Shown here: piece after piece, positions 37,361 through 45,930 of the stretch
How the letters are laid out: every line of letters starts with the position of its first letter
Position numbering within the stretch: position 1 is the first letter of the stretch
NCBI RefSeq assembly: GCF_003966155.1
Contig: NZ_RXNS01000021.1
Coordinates: 1-64,000 of the forward strand
Reading direction: 5' to 3'
DNA from: Halomonas nitroreducens
GTDB lineage: Bacteria > Pseudomonadota > Gammaproteobacteria > Pseudomonadales > Halomonadaceae
Length of the DNA: 64,000 bases
The notes under the pieces: model-generated
Told to the model about the DNA's origin: nothing
Databases searched by the model: none
Seen by the model: only the letters and a program-made list of their open reading frames with translations
Made by a program: the position numbers and the translations under genes

Positions 37361-38809
37361 TCAGGGATTGCCCGGCACGGCGATCCAGAACGGGAAGGCC
37401 CCGCCCGCCGGCACCTGCTGCACCACCTCGAGCGTCTCGGTATCGATAACCGCAAGGGTATCGTCGGCGGTAATCGAGACGTAGAGATAGCGGCCGTCCC
37501 GGCTGGCCCGAACCCCGTGGGGCCCGCTGCCGACCTCCACCTCGGCGACGACTTCCATGCGCTGGGCGTCGATGACGGTGACCGTGGAGTCGGCGATGGC
37601 GCCGGTGGCCACATAGCGCCCACCGGGCACCACGTCGATGCCGCCATGGCCGTTGCCGACCGCGAAGGTCTCGACCAGGGCGCGGCGCTTAAGGTCAAGC
37701 ACTCCGACCCGGCCCAAGAAGTCGCGGATCCACAGCCGCTGGCCATCCTCGGAAAGATCGAGGTTGTGCGGGGTGTCTAGCCCCGGGGTGGGAATCTCGT
37801 CGACCTTCTCCAGGCGGGCCATGTCGATCACCGCGATGGCGCCGCCGCCCTGCAGGGTCACGTAGGCCCGGCTGCCGTCGGCGGTGAACACGGCGTTGTG
37901 CGGTTCCTCGCCGACCGGGACCTTCTTGACCAGTTCGCCGGCGCCGAGATCGATCACCGCCACGATGCCCTGCCCGGGGGCCACGGCAAGGCCATGGCGC
38001 CCGTCGGGGGCGATCTTCACGCCCTGGGCGACCGCGCCGATCGACAGCGTCGCGGTGAGTTCGCCGCTGCGGGCGTCCATCACGTAGACATCGCCGGTCT
38101 TGAAGCCCGATACCAGCAGCTGCGTGCCGTCCGGGCTCAGGGCGTTGTAGTGCGCCCCCGGCACACCCGGCCAGGCCGTCCCGGAGGGCAGCGACGTGAC
38201 CAGGCCGCTGTTTTGCAGCGCTACATAGGCGGGCGTGGGAAAGGCCGCCTGCCGAGGAAGCACCGAGGCCTCGTCAGGCGCCCCGCCCGCCGTCTCGGCG
38301 AAGCCCGGGGTCGCCTCGCCGAAACCCACCAGTCCCCGGCGCAACGCATGGACATCACGACCGCTCAGCTCGGCCTCGCCCAGAGCGGCGATCTCCTCGG
38401 CGGTATAGGGATGGAACCCTCTCGGCGGGACCTGCGCGGGATCGAGGCCGGTCAGCAGGTAGTTGAGCACCGCGGCGATCTGGGCGTCGCTCAGCGCCCC
38501 GCCCCAGGCCGGCATGTTGCCGTCGTAGCGGACCCCATCGACCTGGATCGGTCCGGTCAGGCCATGCAGCAGCACCCGGGCCAGGTAGCGGCGCCCCTCC
38601 GGGTCACCCTCGGCCGCATAGAGCTCGCCGACATGGCCGCGATGAGGAGGGAAGCGGCCAGGCACCCCTTCGCCGCCGGCCTGATGGCAGGCGGCACAGT
38701 GGCGGGCATAGAGCCTCGCACCATCATCCTTCGGCGGCTCGGCGGCAATCGCCGTCCCGGCCCCGCCGAGCAGGCAGGCCGTTATCCAGGAGAGCAGAAC
38801 AGGTTTCAT
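37361..38809 (-). CDS. Periplasmic cytochrome c-YVTN beta-propeller fusion protein
   Basis: A 482-residue exported protein. Signal peptide 1-23; one c-type haem site CAACH (Cys38, Cys41, His42) with Met99 in GNMPAWGG as likely sixth ligand; then from about residue 200 a seven-bladed YVTN/NirF-like propeller. Successive blades open with a His near a D-G turn: GAHYNALSPDG, EPHNAVFTADG, TPHNLDLSEDG, GPHGVRASRDG. The order cytochrome c then propeller resembles cytochrome cd1 (NirS/NirN), but no heme-d1 genes are nearby. Last gene of the ECF-sigma operon, preceded by two hairpins. GAGGTGAT fixes the ATG at 38809. A redox or metal-handling role is inferred. Confidence 0.82.
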   Translation of the reverse strand: MKPVLLSWITACLLGGAGTAIAAEPPKDDGARLYARHCAACHQAGGEGVPGRFPPHRGHVGELYAAEGDPEGRRYLARVLLHGLTGPIQVDGVRYDGNMPAWGGALSDAQIAAVLNYLLTGLDPAQVPPRGFHPYTAEEIAALGEAELSGRDVHALRRGLVGFGEATPGFAETAGGAPDEASVLPRQAAFPTPAYVALQNSGLVTSLPSGTAWPGVPGAHYNALSPDGTQLLVSGFKTGDVYVMDARSGELTATLSIGAVAQGVKIAPDGRHGLAVAPGQGIVAVIDLGAGELVKKVPVGEEPHNAVFTADGSRAYVTLQGGGAIAVIDMARLEKVDEIPTPGLDTPHNLDLSEDGQRLWIRDFLGRVGVLDLKRRALVETFAVGNGHGGIDVVPGGRYVATGAIADSTVTVIDAQRMEVVAEVEVGSGPHGVRASRDGRYLYVSITADDTLAVIDTETLEVVQQVPAGGAFPFWIAVPGNP

Positions 38810-38836
38810 GATCATCACCTCGTGTCGTGGGGCACG

Positions 38837-38875
38837 GGCGCCCCGGGCCATGCCATTCGGCATGGCCGGGGCGCC
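38837..38875 (-). other. Intercistronic hairpin
   Basis: A 17-bp stem with one bulged G and a 4-base loop (arms GGCGCCCCGG(G)CCATGCC and GGCATGGCCGGGGCGCC) between the DUF7282 gene and the cytochrome gene. Without a T-run it may set relative expression of the two genes. Confidence 0.6.
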
Positions 38876-38888
38876 TGCCAGGGAAAGT

Positions 38889-38907
38889 GGCCGGGTCAGA
38901 CCCGGCC
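38889..38907. other. Short palindrome after the DUF7282 gene
   Basis: GGCCGGGTC-A-GACCCGGCC, a 9-bp near-perfect palindrome, 6 bases after the DUF7282 stop and next to the longer hairpin. Confidence 0.5.
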
Positions 38908-38913
38908 TACAGG

Positions 38914-39327
38914 TCACTTCACGGCGACAGGCTGCACCACGGGCTTGCCATCGGCGGTGATCGGCGGGTCGACGTCCACCGAGCCGGGGCCAAAGGCGTA
39001 CTCCCCGGGGGTGCCGGTATCGCGGTGCAGCATCACGAAGAGTCGCTCGCCGGAGGCGACCTCGTGGTCCAGCGCGACCCGGACGGCCTGGTGATCGCCG
39101 GCGGCCACGCTGGCATGGCCGATGGAAGCCGGCGCCACGATATCGCCGCCGGCATCGCTCGCGTGCACCACGACGAAGGCATCTTCACCGACAGTCACGG
39201 CGTCCACGGTGACGCTGGCACCGGGCGACTGCGGGGAGAGCTCGAGCTGCGGCGCACCGGCCGCCACCGCGGTTCCGGACATACCAAGGGCCAGGGTGAT
39301 GGCAAGCGTGCTCGGACGCATGGTCAT
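38914..39327 (-). CDS. Secreted DUF7282-domain protein
   Basis: A 137-residue protein with signal peptide (about 1-23, ending GTAVA-A). A single beta-sandwich follows: DAVTVGEDAFVVVHASDAGG, VRVALDHEVASGERLFVMLH and a D-x-PPITADG ending. It matches DUF7282, which occurs in haloarchaeal and some bacterial surface proteins, function unknown. AAGGAG fixes the ATG at 39327. It lies 48 bases after the anti-sigma gene and before the cytochrome c-propeller gene, so it is likely under the same ECF sigma factor. Confidence 0.75.
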   Translation of the reverse strand: MTMRPSTLAITLALGMSGTAVAAGAPQLELSPQSPGASVTVDAVTVGEDAFVVVHASDAGGDIVAPASIGHASVAAGDHQAVRVALDHEVASGERLFVMLHRDTGTPGEYAFGPGSVDVDPPITADGKPVVQPVAVK

Positions 39328-39375
39328 GGGAAGACTCCTTTCTTTCGATGGGTGAGAGGACGGCACGGGTTCCGG

Positions 39376-40140
39376 CTAGAGCCTGAGCCGCACCAGTTCC
39401 TCCGAAGGCAGCTCGCCGACCAGCAGCGAGCCTGCGTTGTTGCCCGGCCAGCCGACCACCGCCTGGCGGCCCTGCCGGGTGACGTACTGGCCATGGCGTG
39501 AGACGGCATCCCGCACGCGCGCCTGGTTGAAGAACAGCGGACCGCTGACCACGTACTGCACCACCGTCTGGTCCTTGACCCGATAGGCCAGCGCCGCCGC
39601 CGGCTGCTCCTGCAACACGGTCTTCCAGGCGCCGAGAAAGGTCGCCCCGGGGGCTTCGAGGCGCTCGATCGACAAGGAAAGCGAGCGGGACAGCGCCGCG
39701 GTATCCGTTGTCCGTCGCGGCAGCTCATCGGCCAGGACCCGCTGATAGTCGGCCACGGCATCGCGTACCATGGGCACACCCTGCCGCTCCAGCACGCCCG
39801 GCAGCAGCAGTACCGCCAGCAGGCACGCCTGGACCGCAGCCAGGCTCCAGCCCAGCCACCCCCAGAGGTGGCGAGGGGCATGCCGCCGAGCCGGCGGCAT
39901 GCCCCGACGCCGGAGACGCCGTGCCATGGCGTCGGTCGCGCCCAGTGCGGGGGCGAGTGGCCTCAGGCGTTGCACCAGGGCCCGCTGGCGCGCCAGTTCC
40001 CGGCGACACAACTCGCAGCCTTCGAGGTGTTGCGCCATGGCGCGGTGTTCCTCCTCATTCAGCTCGCCATCCAGATAGGGCGCCACCCGCTCCAGCCAGT
40101 CGCCATGCGCCCCGGCATGTTCACGCTCGTGATCACTCAT
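39376..40140 (-). CDS. Anti-sigma factor with zinc-finger (zf-HC2) domain
   Basis: A 254-residue single-pass membrane protein. The cytoplasmic N-terminal zinc-binding anti-sigma domain has His38-x3-Cys42-x2-Cys45 (in QHLEGCELCRREL). A membrane helix follows at about 93-116, and a periplasmic sensor domain of about 130 residues makes up the rest. It overlaps the sigma-factor gene by 8 bases, the usual arrangement for co-translated partners. It is expected to hold the sigma factor inactive until an envelope signal. Confidence 0.87.
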   Translation of the reverse strand: MSDHEREHAGAHGDWLERVAPYLDGELNEEEHRAMAQHLEGCELCRRELARQRALVQRLRPLAPALGATDAMARRLRRRGMPPARRHAPRHLWGWLGWSLAAVQACLLAVLLLPGVLERQGVPMVRDAVADYQRVLADELPRRTTDTAALSRSLSLSIERLEAPGATFLGAWKTVLQEQPAAALAYRVKDQTVVQYVVSGPLFFNQARVRDAVSRHGQYVTRQGRQAVVGWPGNNAGSLLVGELPSEELVRLRL

Positions 40141-40726
40141 GACCTAGCCCCTCCCGGCCGCGAGTTCCCTGATGACCACCATGACCCGCCTGCTCGACCA
40201 ACAGCGCGGCGAGCAGGCGACGCCCCCGCGCCAGCCGGCTGGTGACCGTGCCCAGGGGCAGCTCCAGTGTCTCGGCGATCTCCCGATAGCGGTAGCCCAT
40301 CAGGTCGTGCAACTCGACGACGATGGCGAAGTCGTCGGGCAGGCGTCGCAGCATCGCCGCGACCCGATCGTCCGACTGGGCCGCCACGGCACGCTCGAAG
40401 GGCCCCGGTTCCTCCCCACCGATGGCCTGCCAGTGCGCCTCCTCGATATCCGTGATGGGCAGCAGCGACTGGCGACGCTCGCGAATCCGCCGGTGATCGG
40501 CGATCCGGCGCAGCAGGATTCGCACCAGCCAGGCACGCGACGCCTCGACCGAGCGCAGTCCCTCGAGCTTTTCCCAGGCCACGATACAACTCTCCTGCAC
40601 CAGATCCTCGGCCAGGGCCACGCTGCCCGTGCGCAGCGTCGCGATATGCAAGAGATGCCCGATATGAGGCGCGACGAGACGCCGATAGCGCCGCTCTCGC
40701 GACGAGTAATGACCCAGCAACCACAT
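40133..40726 (-). CDS. ECF RNA polymerase sigma factor
   Basis: A 197-residue sigma-70 family protein with only regions 2 and 4. Region 2 spans 17-83 (AEDLVQESCIVAWEKL and ASRAWLVRILLRRIADHRR). Region 4 spans about 121-175 (LPDDFAIVVELHDLMGYR, then IAETLELPLGTVTSRLARG). I chose the ATG at 40726 because GGGAG precedes it and it gives normal ECF length; longer upstream reading looks non-coding. It heads the operon sigma, anti-sigma, DUF7282, cytochrome c-propeller. Autoregulation is usual but no promoter consensus is known for this subgroup. Confidence 0.88.
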   Translation of the reverse strand: MWLLGHYSSRERRYRRLVAPHIGHLLHIATLRTGSVALAEDLVQESCIVAWEKLEGLRSVEASRAWLVRILLRRIADHRRIRERRQSLLPITDIEEAHWQAIGGEEPGPFERAVAAQSDDRVAAMLRRLPDDFAIVVELHDLMGYRYREIAETLELPLGTVTSRLARGRRLLAALLVEQAGHGGHQGTRGREGLGHE

Positions 40727-40997
40727 CCCGCTGCTCCCGATGATTTCCTGCTGCCCATAGAGACGGGGCGAGACCACGACTTTATTCCCCACCTCGTCGG
40801 AAACCATCGAGGGCTGGCCTGGCCATCTCCACAAGCGCAGCGGTGGGTCACTGCACAGGCATACGAGCATGGCCTGGCCCCGGCAGCTCGAGATCGTCGA
40901 CCGCGAGGTCCTGGCACAACGACCCCATTGGCCCTGAAACGGCTCGATGCCTGATATGCTGTCCAGGGATAAACTTATGCAATGAAGGAGAGTCACC

Positions 40998-41594
40998 ATG
41001 TGGGATGAACGTTACAGCGGTGACGCCTATCTCTACGGCATCGAGCCCAACGACTTTCTCTGCGATCACGTCCGGCGGCTCGGCCCGCCGCCCCAGCGCG
41101 TGCTGTGCCTGGCCGACGGCGAGGGCCGCAACGGGGTCTACCTGGCCGAACTGGGACATGCGGTCACCTCGGTGGATGCGTCCCGGGTCGGCCTGGCGAA
41201 GGCCGCGCGACTGGCAGAGGCGAAGGGCGTGACCCTGGAGATCCTGCAGGCCGATCTCACCGAGCATGTCTTCCCGGCCGAGGCATTCGATGCCGTGGTG
41301 TCGATCTTCTGCCATGTGGCCGAAGCCGGGCGACCACACCTGCATCGGCAGGTGGCCCGCGCCCTGACGCCAGGAGGGCTGCTCCTGCTGGAGGCCTATA
41401 CTCCGGACCAGGTGCCCCGCGATACCGGCGGCCCGGACACCCCGGACCGAACCCCGACCGCCGCCGAGCTGGAGGCCGCCTTCGCGGACTTCGAGATCCT
41501 GCTCAGCCGAGAGGTGGAGCGTGACGTTCAGGAAGGCAGGGGGCACACCGGGGCCGGGGCGGTGGTCCAGTTCATCGCCCGCAAGCCCCGCTGA
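40998..41594 (+). CDS. Class I SAM-dependent methyltransferase (TehB-like)
   Basis: A 198-residue cytosolic enzyme. Motif I is LCLADGEGRNGVYLAELG (about 36-53), the acidic SAM-ribose residue is in VTSVDASRVGL, and motif IV is FDAVVSIFCHV. The start MWDERYSGDAYLYG-x-PNDFL is typical of the tellurite/thiopurine-type small-molecule methyltransferases. Substrate unknown. AAGGAGAG precedes the ATG. It is divergent from the sigma-factor gene and convergent with the outer-membrane protein gene. Confidence 0.85.
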   Translation: MWDERYSGDAYLYGIEPNDFLCDHVRRLGPPPQRVLCLADGEGRNGVYLAELGHAVTSVDASRVGLAKAARLAEAKGVTLEILQADLTEHVFPAEAFDAVVSIFCHVAEAGRPHLHRQVARALTPGGLLLLEAYTPDQVPRDTGGPDTPDRTPTAAELEAAFADFEILLSREVERDVQEGRGHTGAGAVVQFIARKPR

Positions 41595-41602
41595 GCTCCG
41601 CC

Positions 41603-42142
41603 TCAGAAGGTGTAGACCACCCCGGCGGTGAACATGTCGAGATTGCCGATCTCGTCGGTGTCGAGGCGCTCGACCTCCAGTCGGCCGGTCAGCCCCAACA
41701 GCCCGACACGGGCCCCGAGGCCATAGACCGGGTCAGTGCCGGAGCGGTCGCGACTGACCCCGCGGCCACGCTGGTCGGCGTCCCAGTCGGCCATGCCGGC
41801 CTTGGCGTAAACGCCCAGCGGGCCGACACTCAGCCCGGCGACGCCCATGGCCTGGACGCTCTCCACTTCCAGGGTCGCCGAGCGACCACCGACCTCCCCG
41901 TCCAGGGTGCCGCCGTTCACATAGGCCAGCTCCGCGCCCAGGTCGAGGAAGGGCAGCCAGCCGACGTTGTAGCCGCCGACCAGTTTCCAGTGCTCGGCCT
42001 GGTCGTCGAAGTCGCCATCGCCGTGCATCTGGCCGATGCCGCCACCCAGATAGGGCCCGGTATCACCGGTCGCCTGAGCATTGCCGGCCGCCAGGGCGAG
42101 GCCGGCGGCAAGCAGCAGGGTAAGGGGAGTCGTACGCAGCAT
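41603..42142 (-). CDS. Outer-membrane beta-barrel protein
   Basis: A 179-residue protein with signal peptide (1-24, ending NAQA). Alternating amphipathic strands follow, ending in an aromatic residue: FTAGVVYTF, the C-terminal Phe that the BAM complex recognises. The pattern GPYLGGGIGQ, GYNVGWLPFLDLGAELAYV resembles the 8-stranded OmpA/OmpW-like porin group. AAGGAG fixes the ATG at 42142. It is monocistronic and nearly touches the methyltransferase stop. Function unknown. Confidence 0.82.
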   Translation of the reverse strand: MLRTTPLTLLLAAGLALAAGNAQATGDTGPYLGGGIGQMHGDGDFDDQAEHWKLVGGYNVGWLPFLDLGAELAYVNGGTLDGEVGGRSATLEVESVQAMGVAGLSVGPLGVYAKAGMADWDADQRGRGVSRDRSGTDPVYGLGARVGLLGLTGRLEVERLDTDEIGNLDMFTAGVVYTF

Positions 42143-42313
42143 CTTGGCTCCTTGCAGCAGGACAGGATGGCATCCAGTGTAGCGCGCCACCGCCGGTCCC
42201 TGCAGGCCCGAAAGCGCTGCGGCAGAGGCGGCAGCCACGAGAGGACGACACGCCCCTGCTCGAGCGGCGATGCAGTGCTAGGCTGCAGAAGCCCCGTCCC
42301 CTGGAGATGTCTC

Positions 42314-42973
42314 ATGCGCCTGCCCGCCCTGCGTTGCCTCGCCCTGCTGCTGCTCTGCCTGCCCCTGCCGACCCTCGCCCAGTCGCCGTCGAGCGAGTGG
42401 CAGGCCTACGCGGATGCCCTGTCCCGTGGCGCCCGGCAGGCCGAACTGTGGCAGCTAGGCTGGACCGGCATCTATGCCGGCAGCCTGGCATGGAGCGCCT
42501 GGCAGGCCAGCGAGGCGAGCGACGACGCGGACCGCTTCGATGCCCGAGTGGGGGTGGTAAAGTCGACGCTCGCCCTGGGCGGCCTGTTCCTCGACCGCCA
42601 GCCGCATCCCGCGGCCTATCGGCGCCTGCAGCATGGCGAAGGCGACCTCGACAGCGCCCGCCGCCTGCTGCGGGAGGTGGCCGAGGAGGAGCGCCAGCGG
42701 CGCAGCTGGCAGGCCAGACTGTCCTCGCTGGCGGTGAACGGCGTCGCCGGGCTGGTGATCGGCGTCGGCGACGACCGTCCCGGGGATGGCGCGATCAACT
42801 TCGCCACCGGCATGCTGGTCAGCGAGCTGCAGCTGCGCACCCAGCCGGGTCAGGCCATGGCGGCGGTCAACCGCTTCCAGCCGGCCCGGCTGAGGTTCGG
42901 CGAGCTCCGCCTGAAAGGCGAGTATGCCTGGCTGGTCGCCCCCGACCGCCTGGGCGTCGTGCTGCGCTACTGA
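42314..42973 (+). CDS. Hypothetical exported protein, 219 residues
   Basis: No family recognised. A clear signal peptide (MRLPALRCLALLLLCLPLPT, cleavage after LAQ) precedes a largely helical mature part, with Trp/Ala-rich segments (LGWTGIYAGSLAWSAWQAS) and a basic middle, RRLLREVAEEERQRRSW. It ends in beta-like sequence, EYAWLVAPDRLGVVLRY. The hydrophobic-glycine pattern VNGVAGLVIGVGDDRPGDG may be a membrane-active hairpin. A periplasmic or inner-membrane-attached location is inferred. GGAG precedes the ATG. Confidence 0.6.
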   Translation: MRLPALRCLALLLLCLPLPTLAQSPSSEWQAYADALSRGARQAELWQLGWTGIYAGSLAWSAWQASEASDDADRFDARVGVVKSTLALGGLFLDRQPHPAAYRRLQHGEGDLDSARRLLREVAEEERQRRSWQARLSSLAVNGVAGLVIGVGDDRPGDGAINFATGMLVSELQLRTQPGQAMAAVNRFQPARLRFGELRLKGEYAWLVAPDRLGVVLRY

Positions 42974-43002
42974 TTCGCGCATCGGGACAGTGGCCAGTGC
43001 CG

Positions 43003-43022
43003 ATATTGTTATGTTATAACCT
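43003..43022 (+). promoter_or_regulatory. Zur-type box of the znu operon
   Basis: TATTGTTATGTTATAACCT contains GTTATG-TTATAAC, the core of gammaproteobacterial Zur operators (palindromic GTTATRNTATAAC). It sits 28 bases before the small leader ORF and overlaps the probable promoter, so zinc-bound Zur should repress the operon. Confidence 0.78.
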
Positions 43023-43049
43023 TCTCCGCATTTTCGGAGACGTTCCAGC

Positions 43050-43199
43050 ATGGCGCACCGTACTCACCGGCATCGCCCCGAGGGGCCCTGCCACTTCTCG
43101 CTGATGTCGCTGTCGGCGGCCCGCCGACTGCTGCTCGCGCTGGCCCCGCTGGCCGTGCTCTGGCTGGCGGTCCTGTGGGCCACGGGATGGGGAAGCTGA
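43050..43199 (+). CDS. Small membrane peptide ORF leading the znu operon (49 residues)
   Basis: A 49-codon frame from ATG 43050 to TGA 43199. The N terminus is His- and Arg-rich (MAHRTHRHRPEGPCHFSL), with four His and one Cys in the first 16 residues. It is followed by one membrane helix, LLLALAPLAVLWLAVLWATG (about 28-46). The TGA overlaps the znuC ATG (TGATG), which implies translational coupling. GGAGACG lies upstream. A zinc-linked role is suggested by the Zur box, the position and the His-rich head; it is otherwise unknown. Confidence 0.55.
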   Translation: MAHRTHRHRPEGPCHFSLMSLSAARRLLLALAPLAVLWLAVLWATGWGS

Positions 43200-43933
43200 T
43201 GGCACGACTGCAACTCCACGACCTGCAACTGGCCCGGGGCGGCCAGACGGTGCTCGAACATCTCGATGGCCGCTTCCAGGATGGCGCTGTCACCGCGCTG
43301 ATCGGCGCCAACGGCGCCGGCAAGAGCACCCTGATCGCAGCGATCATGGGCATGCTGGCCCCGGTGGCCGGCCGCGTCGAATGCCGCGTGCCCCGCGAGC
43401 GCTGCGCCTGGCTGCCCCAGCAGCTGGCCCTCGACCTGACCTTCCCGATGAGCGTGGAGGAGCTGATCATGACCGGCACCTGGCCGAGCCATGGCGCCCT
43501 CAAGGGCTACTGCGCGGCCCACTACCGCAAGGGGCGGGACATCATGGCACGGCTCGGCATCTCGCACCTGGCCCACCGCCAGCTCGGCGAACTCTCCGGC
43601 GGCCAGCGCCAGCGCGCCCTGCTTGGTCGCACCCTGATGCAGGAGGCCGAGCTGCTGCTGCTCGACGAGCCCTTCGCCAACGTCGACGGCGAGACCGTCG
43701 AGATGCTGATGGACGTGCTGCGCGACATGGCCCGCGCCGGTGCCACCATCCTGGTGGTGCTCCACGACATGGAGCAGCTGGCGCGCCTGGCCGACGATGT
43801 CCTGCTGCTGGCCGGCGGCCACGGCCGCTGGGTCAGCCCCGAGGCACTGCTCGATCATCACACCGGCCAGCTGCCCCGTGCCCCGCGTCTGCCCATCGAC
43901 TTTCAGGAAGCCTCCCATGCTGGCACTGCTTGA
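43199..43933 (+). CDS. znuC: Zinc ABC transporter ATPase ZnuC
   Basis: A 244-residue ATPase. Walker A is GANGAGKST, the Q-loop region WLPQQLALDLTFPMSVEELI, the signature LSGGQRQR and Walker B LLLLDEPFANVD, with the switch His in LHDMEQ. Metal-type ABC importers share this pattern. It drives zinc uptake with ZnuB and ZnuA encoded next. The ATG at 43199 overlaps the leader ORF stop, and the 3-prime end overlaps znuB by 17 bases. Confidence 0.92.
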   Translation: MARLQLHDLQLARGGQTVLEHLDGRFQDGAVTALIGANGAGKSTLIAAIMGMLAPVAGRVECRVPRERCAWLPQQLALDLTFPMSVEELIMTGTWPSHGALKGYCAAHYRKGRDIMARLGISHLAHRQLGELSGGQRQRALLGRTLMQEAELLLLDEPFANVDGETVEMLMDVLRDMARAGATILVVLHDMEQLARLADDVLLLAGGHGRWVSPEALLDHHTGQLPRAPRLPIDFQEASHAGTA

Positions 43934-44807
43934 CGCCTGGCTGTTCGCCCCCTTCGAGTACGGCTTCATGCGCCGCGCCGTGGTCGCCGGCCTGGCGCTG
44001 TCGCTGGCCGCCCCGCCGCTGGGCGTGTTCCTGATGCTGCGCGGCATGAGCCTGATCGGCGACGCCATGGCTCACGCCATCCTCCCCGGGGTGGCCCTGG
44101 GCTTCCTGTTCGCCGGCTTCTCGCTGCCGGTCATGAGCCTGGGCGGCATCCTCTCGGGGCTGCTGGTGGCGGTGCTGGCCGGCAGCGTGTCGCAGATGAC
44201 CGGCCATCGGGAGGACTCGGCCATGGCCAGCTTCTTTCTGATCTCGCTGGCCGCCGGGGTGATGCTGGTGTCGCTGGGCGGCAGCAGCGTGGACCTCACC
44301 CATGTGTTGTTCGGCTCGATCCTGGCCGTGGACACCACCGCCCTGGTGCTGATCGCCGGCATTGCCAGCCTGATCGTCACCGTCCTGGCGGGCATCTTCC
44401 GCGCCCTGGTAGTGGAGTGCCTGGACCCGCTGTTCCTGCGCGGCCAGGGCGTGCGCGGCGGCGTGGTGCACGGCGTCTTCCTCGGCCTGGTGGTACTCAA
44501 CCTCACCGCCGGCTTCCAGACCCTGGGCACCCTGATGGCGGTGGGCCTGATGATGCTGCCGGCCACCACCGCGCGCTTCTGGAGCCAGCGCCTCGAGGGT
44601 CTGATCGCCATCGCCATCGGCATCGCCCTGGTGGCCAGCACCGGCGGCCTGCTGCTGTCGTATCACCTCAGCCTGCCCTCGGGCCCGGCGATCATCCTGT
44701 TGGCCGGCGTGGCCTATGTGCTCTCCGCGCTGTTCGGCCGCCAGCACAGCCTCGCCGCCCGCTGGCGACGCACGGCCCGGCCCCTGGACGCTGCCCCTCC
44801 CCCCTGA
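43917..44807 (+). CDS. znuB: Zinc ABC transporter permease ZnuB
   Basis: A 296-residue ABC-3 family permease with about 8-9 helices. Family marks are RRAVVAGLALSLAAPPLGVF, LRGMSLIGDAMAHAILPGVA and MAVGLMMLPATTARFW. AGGAAG precedes the ATG inside the end of znuC. It is 18 bases before znuA. Confidence 0.92.
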   Translation: MLALLDAWLFAPFEYGFMRRAVVAGLALSLAAPPLGVFLMLRGMSLIGDAMAHAILPGVALGFLFAGFSLPVMSLGGILSGLLVAVLAGSVSQMTGHREDSAMASFFLISLAAGVMLVSLGGSSVDLTHVLFGSILAVDTTALVLIAGIASLIVTVLAGIFRALVVECLDPLFLRGQGVRGGVVHGVFLGLVVLNLTAGFQTLGTLMAVGLMMLPATTARFWSQRLEGLIAIAIGIALVASTGGLLLSYHLSLPSGPAIILLAGVAYVLSALFGRQHSLAARWRRTARPLDAAPPP

Positions 44808-44825
44808 CGCCATCGGAGAACCACG

Positions 44826-45908
44826 ATGTCATCGACCCGGCCCTTGCCCAGGGCAGCCGCCCTGCTCGCCGGCACCTCGGCGCTGCTCACCCTGTCCGCC
44901 AATGCCCCCGCCGCGGAGCGGGTTCAGGTACTTGCCAGCTTCAGCATCCTCGCCGACATGGTCGAGCAGGTGGGCGGCGAGCATGTCGAGGTCACCGCCC
45001 TGGTGGGCCCCGACAGCGATGCCCACGTCTTCACCCCGCGGCCCACCGATGCCCGGGCCCTGGCCGAGGCCGACCTGGTGGTGTTCAACGGCCTGCAGTT
45101 CGAGGGCTGGATGGCACGACTGACCGACGCCGGCGACTATACCGGGCCGACGGTAGTGGCCACCGACGGCATCGAGGACGCCCTGGCGGCCGACGATGAC
45201 GCTCACGGCCATGACGACAGGGCGCACGATGCTGCGGGCCCTGACCAGGAGCACGGCGCTCACGACTCCGCCCCCGAGACCGGCGGGGATAGCCATGACG
45301 ATCACGCCCACGGCGGACTGGACCCCCATGCCTGGCAGGACCTGGGGCTCGGCCCGCTCTACGTCACCAACATCCGCGACGGGCTGATCAGTGCCGACCC
45401 GGACCACGAAGAAGCCTACCGGGCGCGTGCCGCACGCTACCTGGAGGAGATCGCCGCCCTGGACGCCGAGCTCCATGCACTGCTGGACTCGTTGCCCGAG
45501 TCCACCAGCGTGATCACCGGCCACGACTCCTTCGGCCACTTCGCCCGGGCCTACGGGGTGACCTTCCTGTCACCGGTGGGCCTGTCCAGCGAGGCCGAGC
45601 CCAGTGCCGCCAACATGGCCCGGCTGATCGACGTGATCCGCGAACGACACGTCGGGGCGCTGTTCCACGAGAACATGACCAGCCCGGCGATGATCGACCA
45701 GCTCGCCGAGGAGACCGGCCTGCCGGTCGCCGGCACCCTCTATGCCGATGCCCTGGCCGCCGAGGGCGAGGCCAGCAGCTGGCTGGGCATGATGCGCCAC
45801 AACGCCCGCCTGCTTCACGACGCCCTGGGCGGCGCAGACGACGGCAGGGACGAACCCGGCCATGAGGACGAGGACGCCCACGACGCAGCCGCCGGCCACG
45901 GCCACTGA
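44826..45908 (+). CDS. znuA: Zinc ABC transporter substrate-binding protein ZnuA
   Basis: A 360-residue periplasmic cluster A-I/C solute-binding protein. Signal peptide is 1-30. Zinc ligands are expected in SDAHVFTPRP (His67), DPHAWQDL and TGHDSFGHFARAYG, with an acidic residue near the end. A His/Asp-rich loop of about 45 residues (120-165) is the flexible zinc-scavenging loop of ZnuA. A second His-rich tail ends the protein (AAAGHGH). GGAGAACC precedes the ATG. The pairing with ZnuCB and the Zur box makes zinc the likely ion. Confidence 0.92.
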   Translation: MSSTRPLPRAAALLAGTSALLTLSANAPAAERVQVLASFSILADMVEQVGGEHVEVTALVGPDSDAHVFTPRPTDARALAEADLVVFNGLQFEGWMARLTDAGDYTGPTVVATDGIEDALAADDDAHGHDDRAHDAAGPDQEHGAHDSAPETGGDSHDDHAHGGLDPHAWQDLGLGPLYVTNIRDGLISADPDHEEAYRARAARYLEEIAALDAELHALLDSLPESTSVITGHDSFGHFARAYGVTFLSPVGLSSEAEPSAANMARLIDVIRERHVGALFHENMTSPAMIDQLAEETGLPVAGTLYADALAAEGEASSWLGMMRHNARLLHDALGGADDGRDEPGHEDEDAHDAAAGHGH

Positions 45909-45930
45909 CGGCAGAGCGCCAGCCTGACGG

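Noticed and set aside
38889-38907. REP/BIME-type repeat
   Set aside because: Only one palindrome of this sequence is seen in the window. Without further copies it is treated as a simple hairpin.
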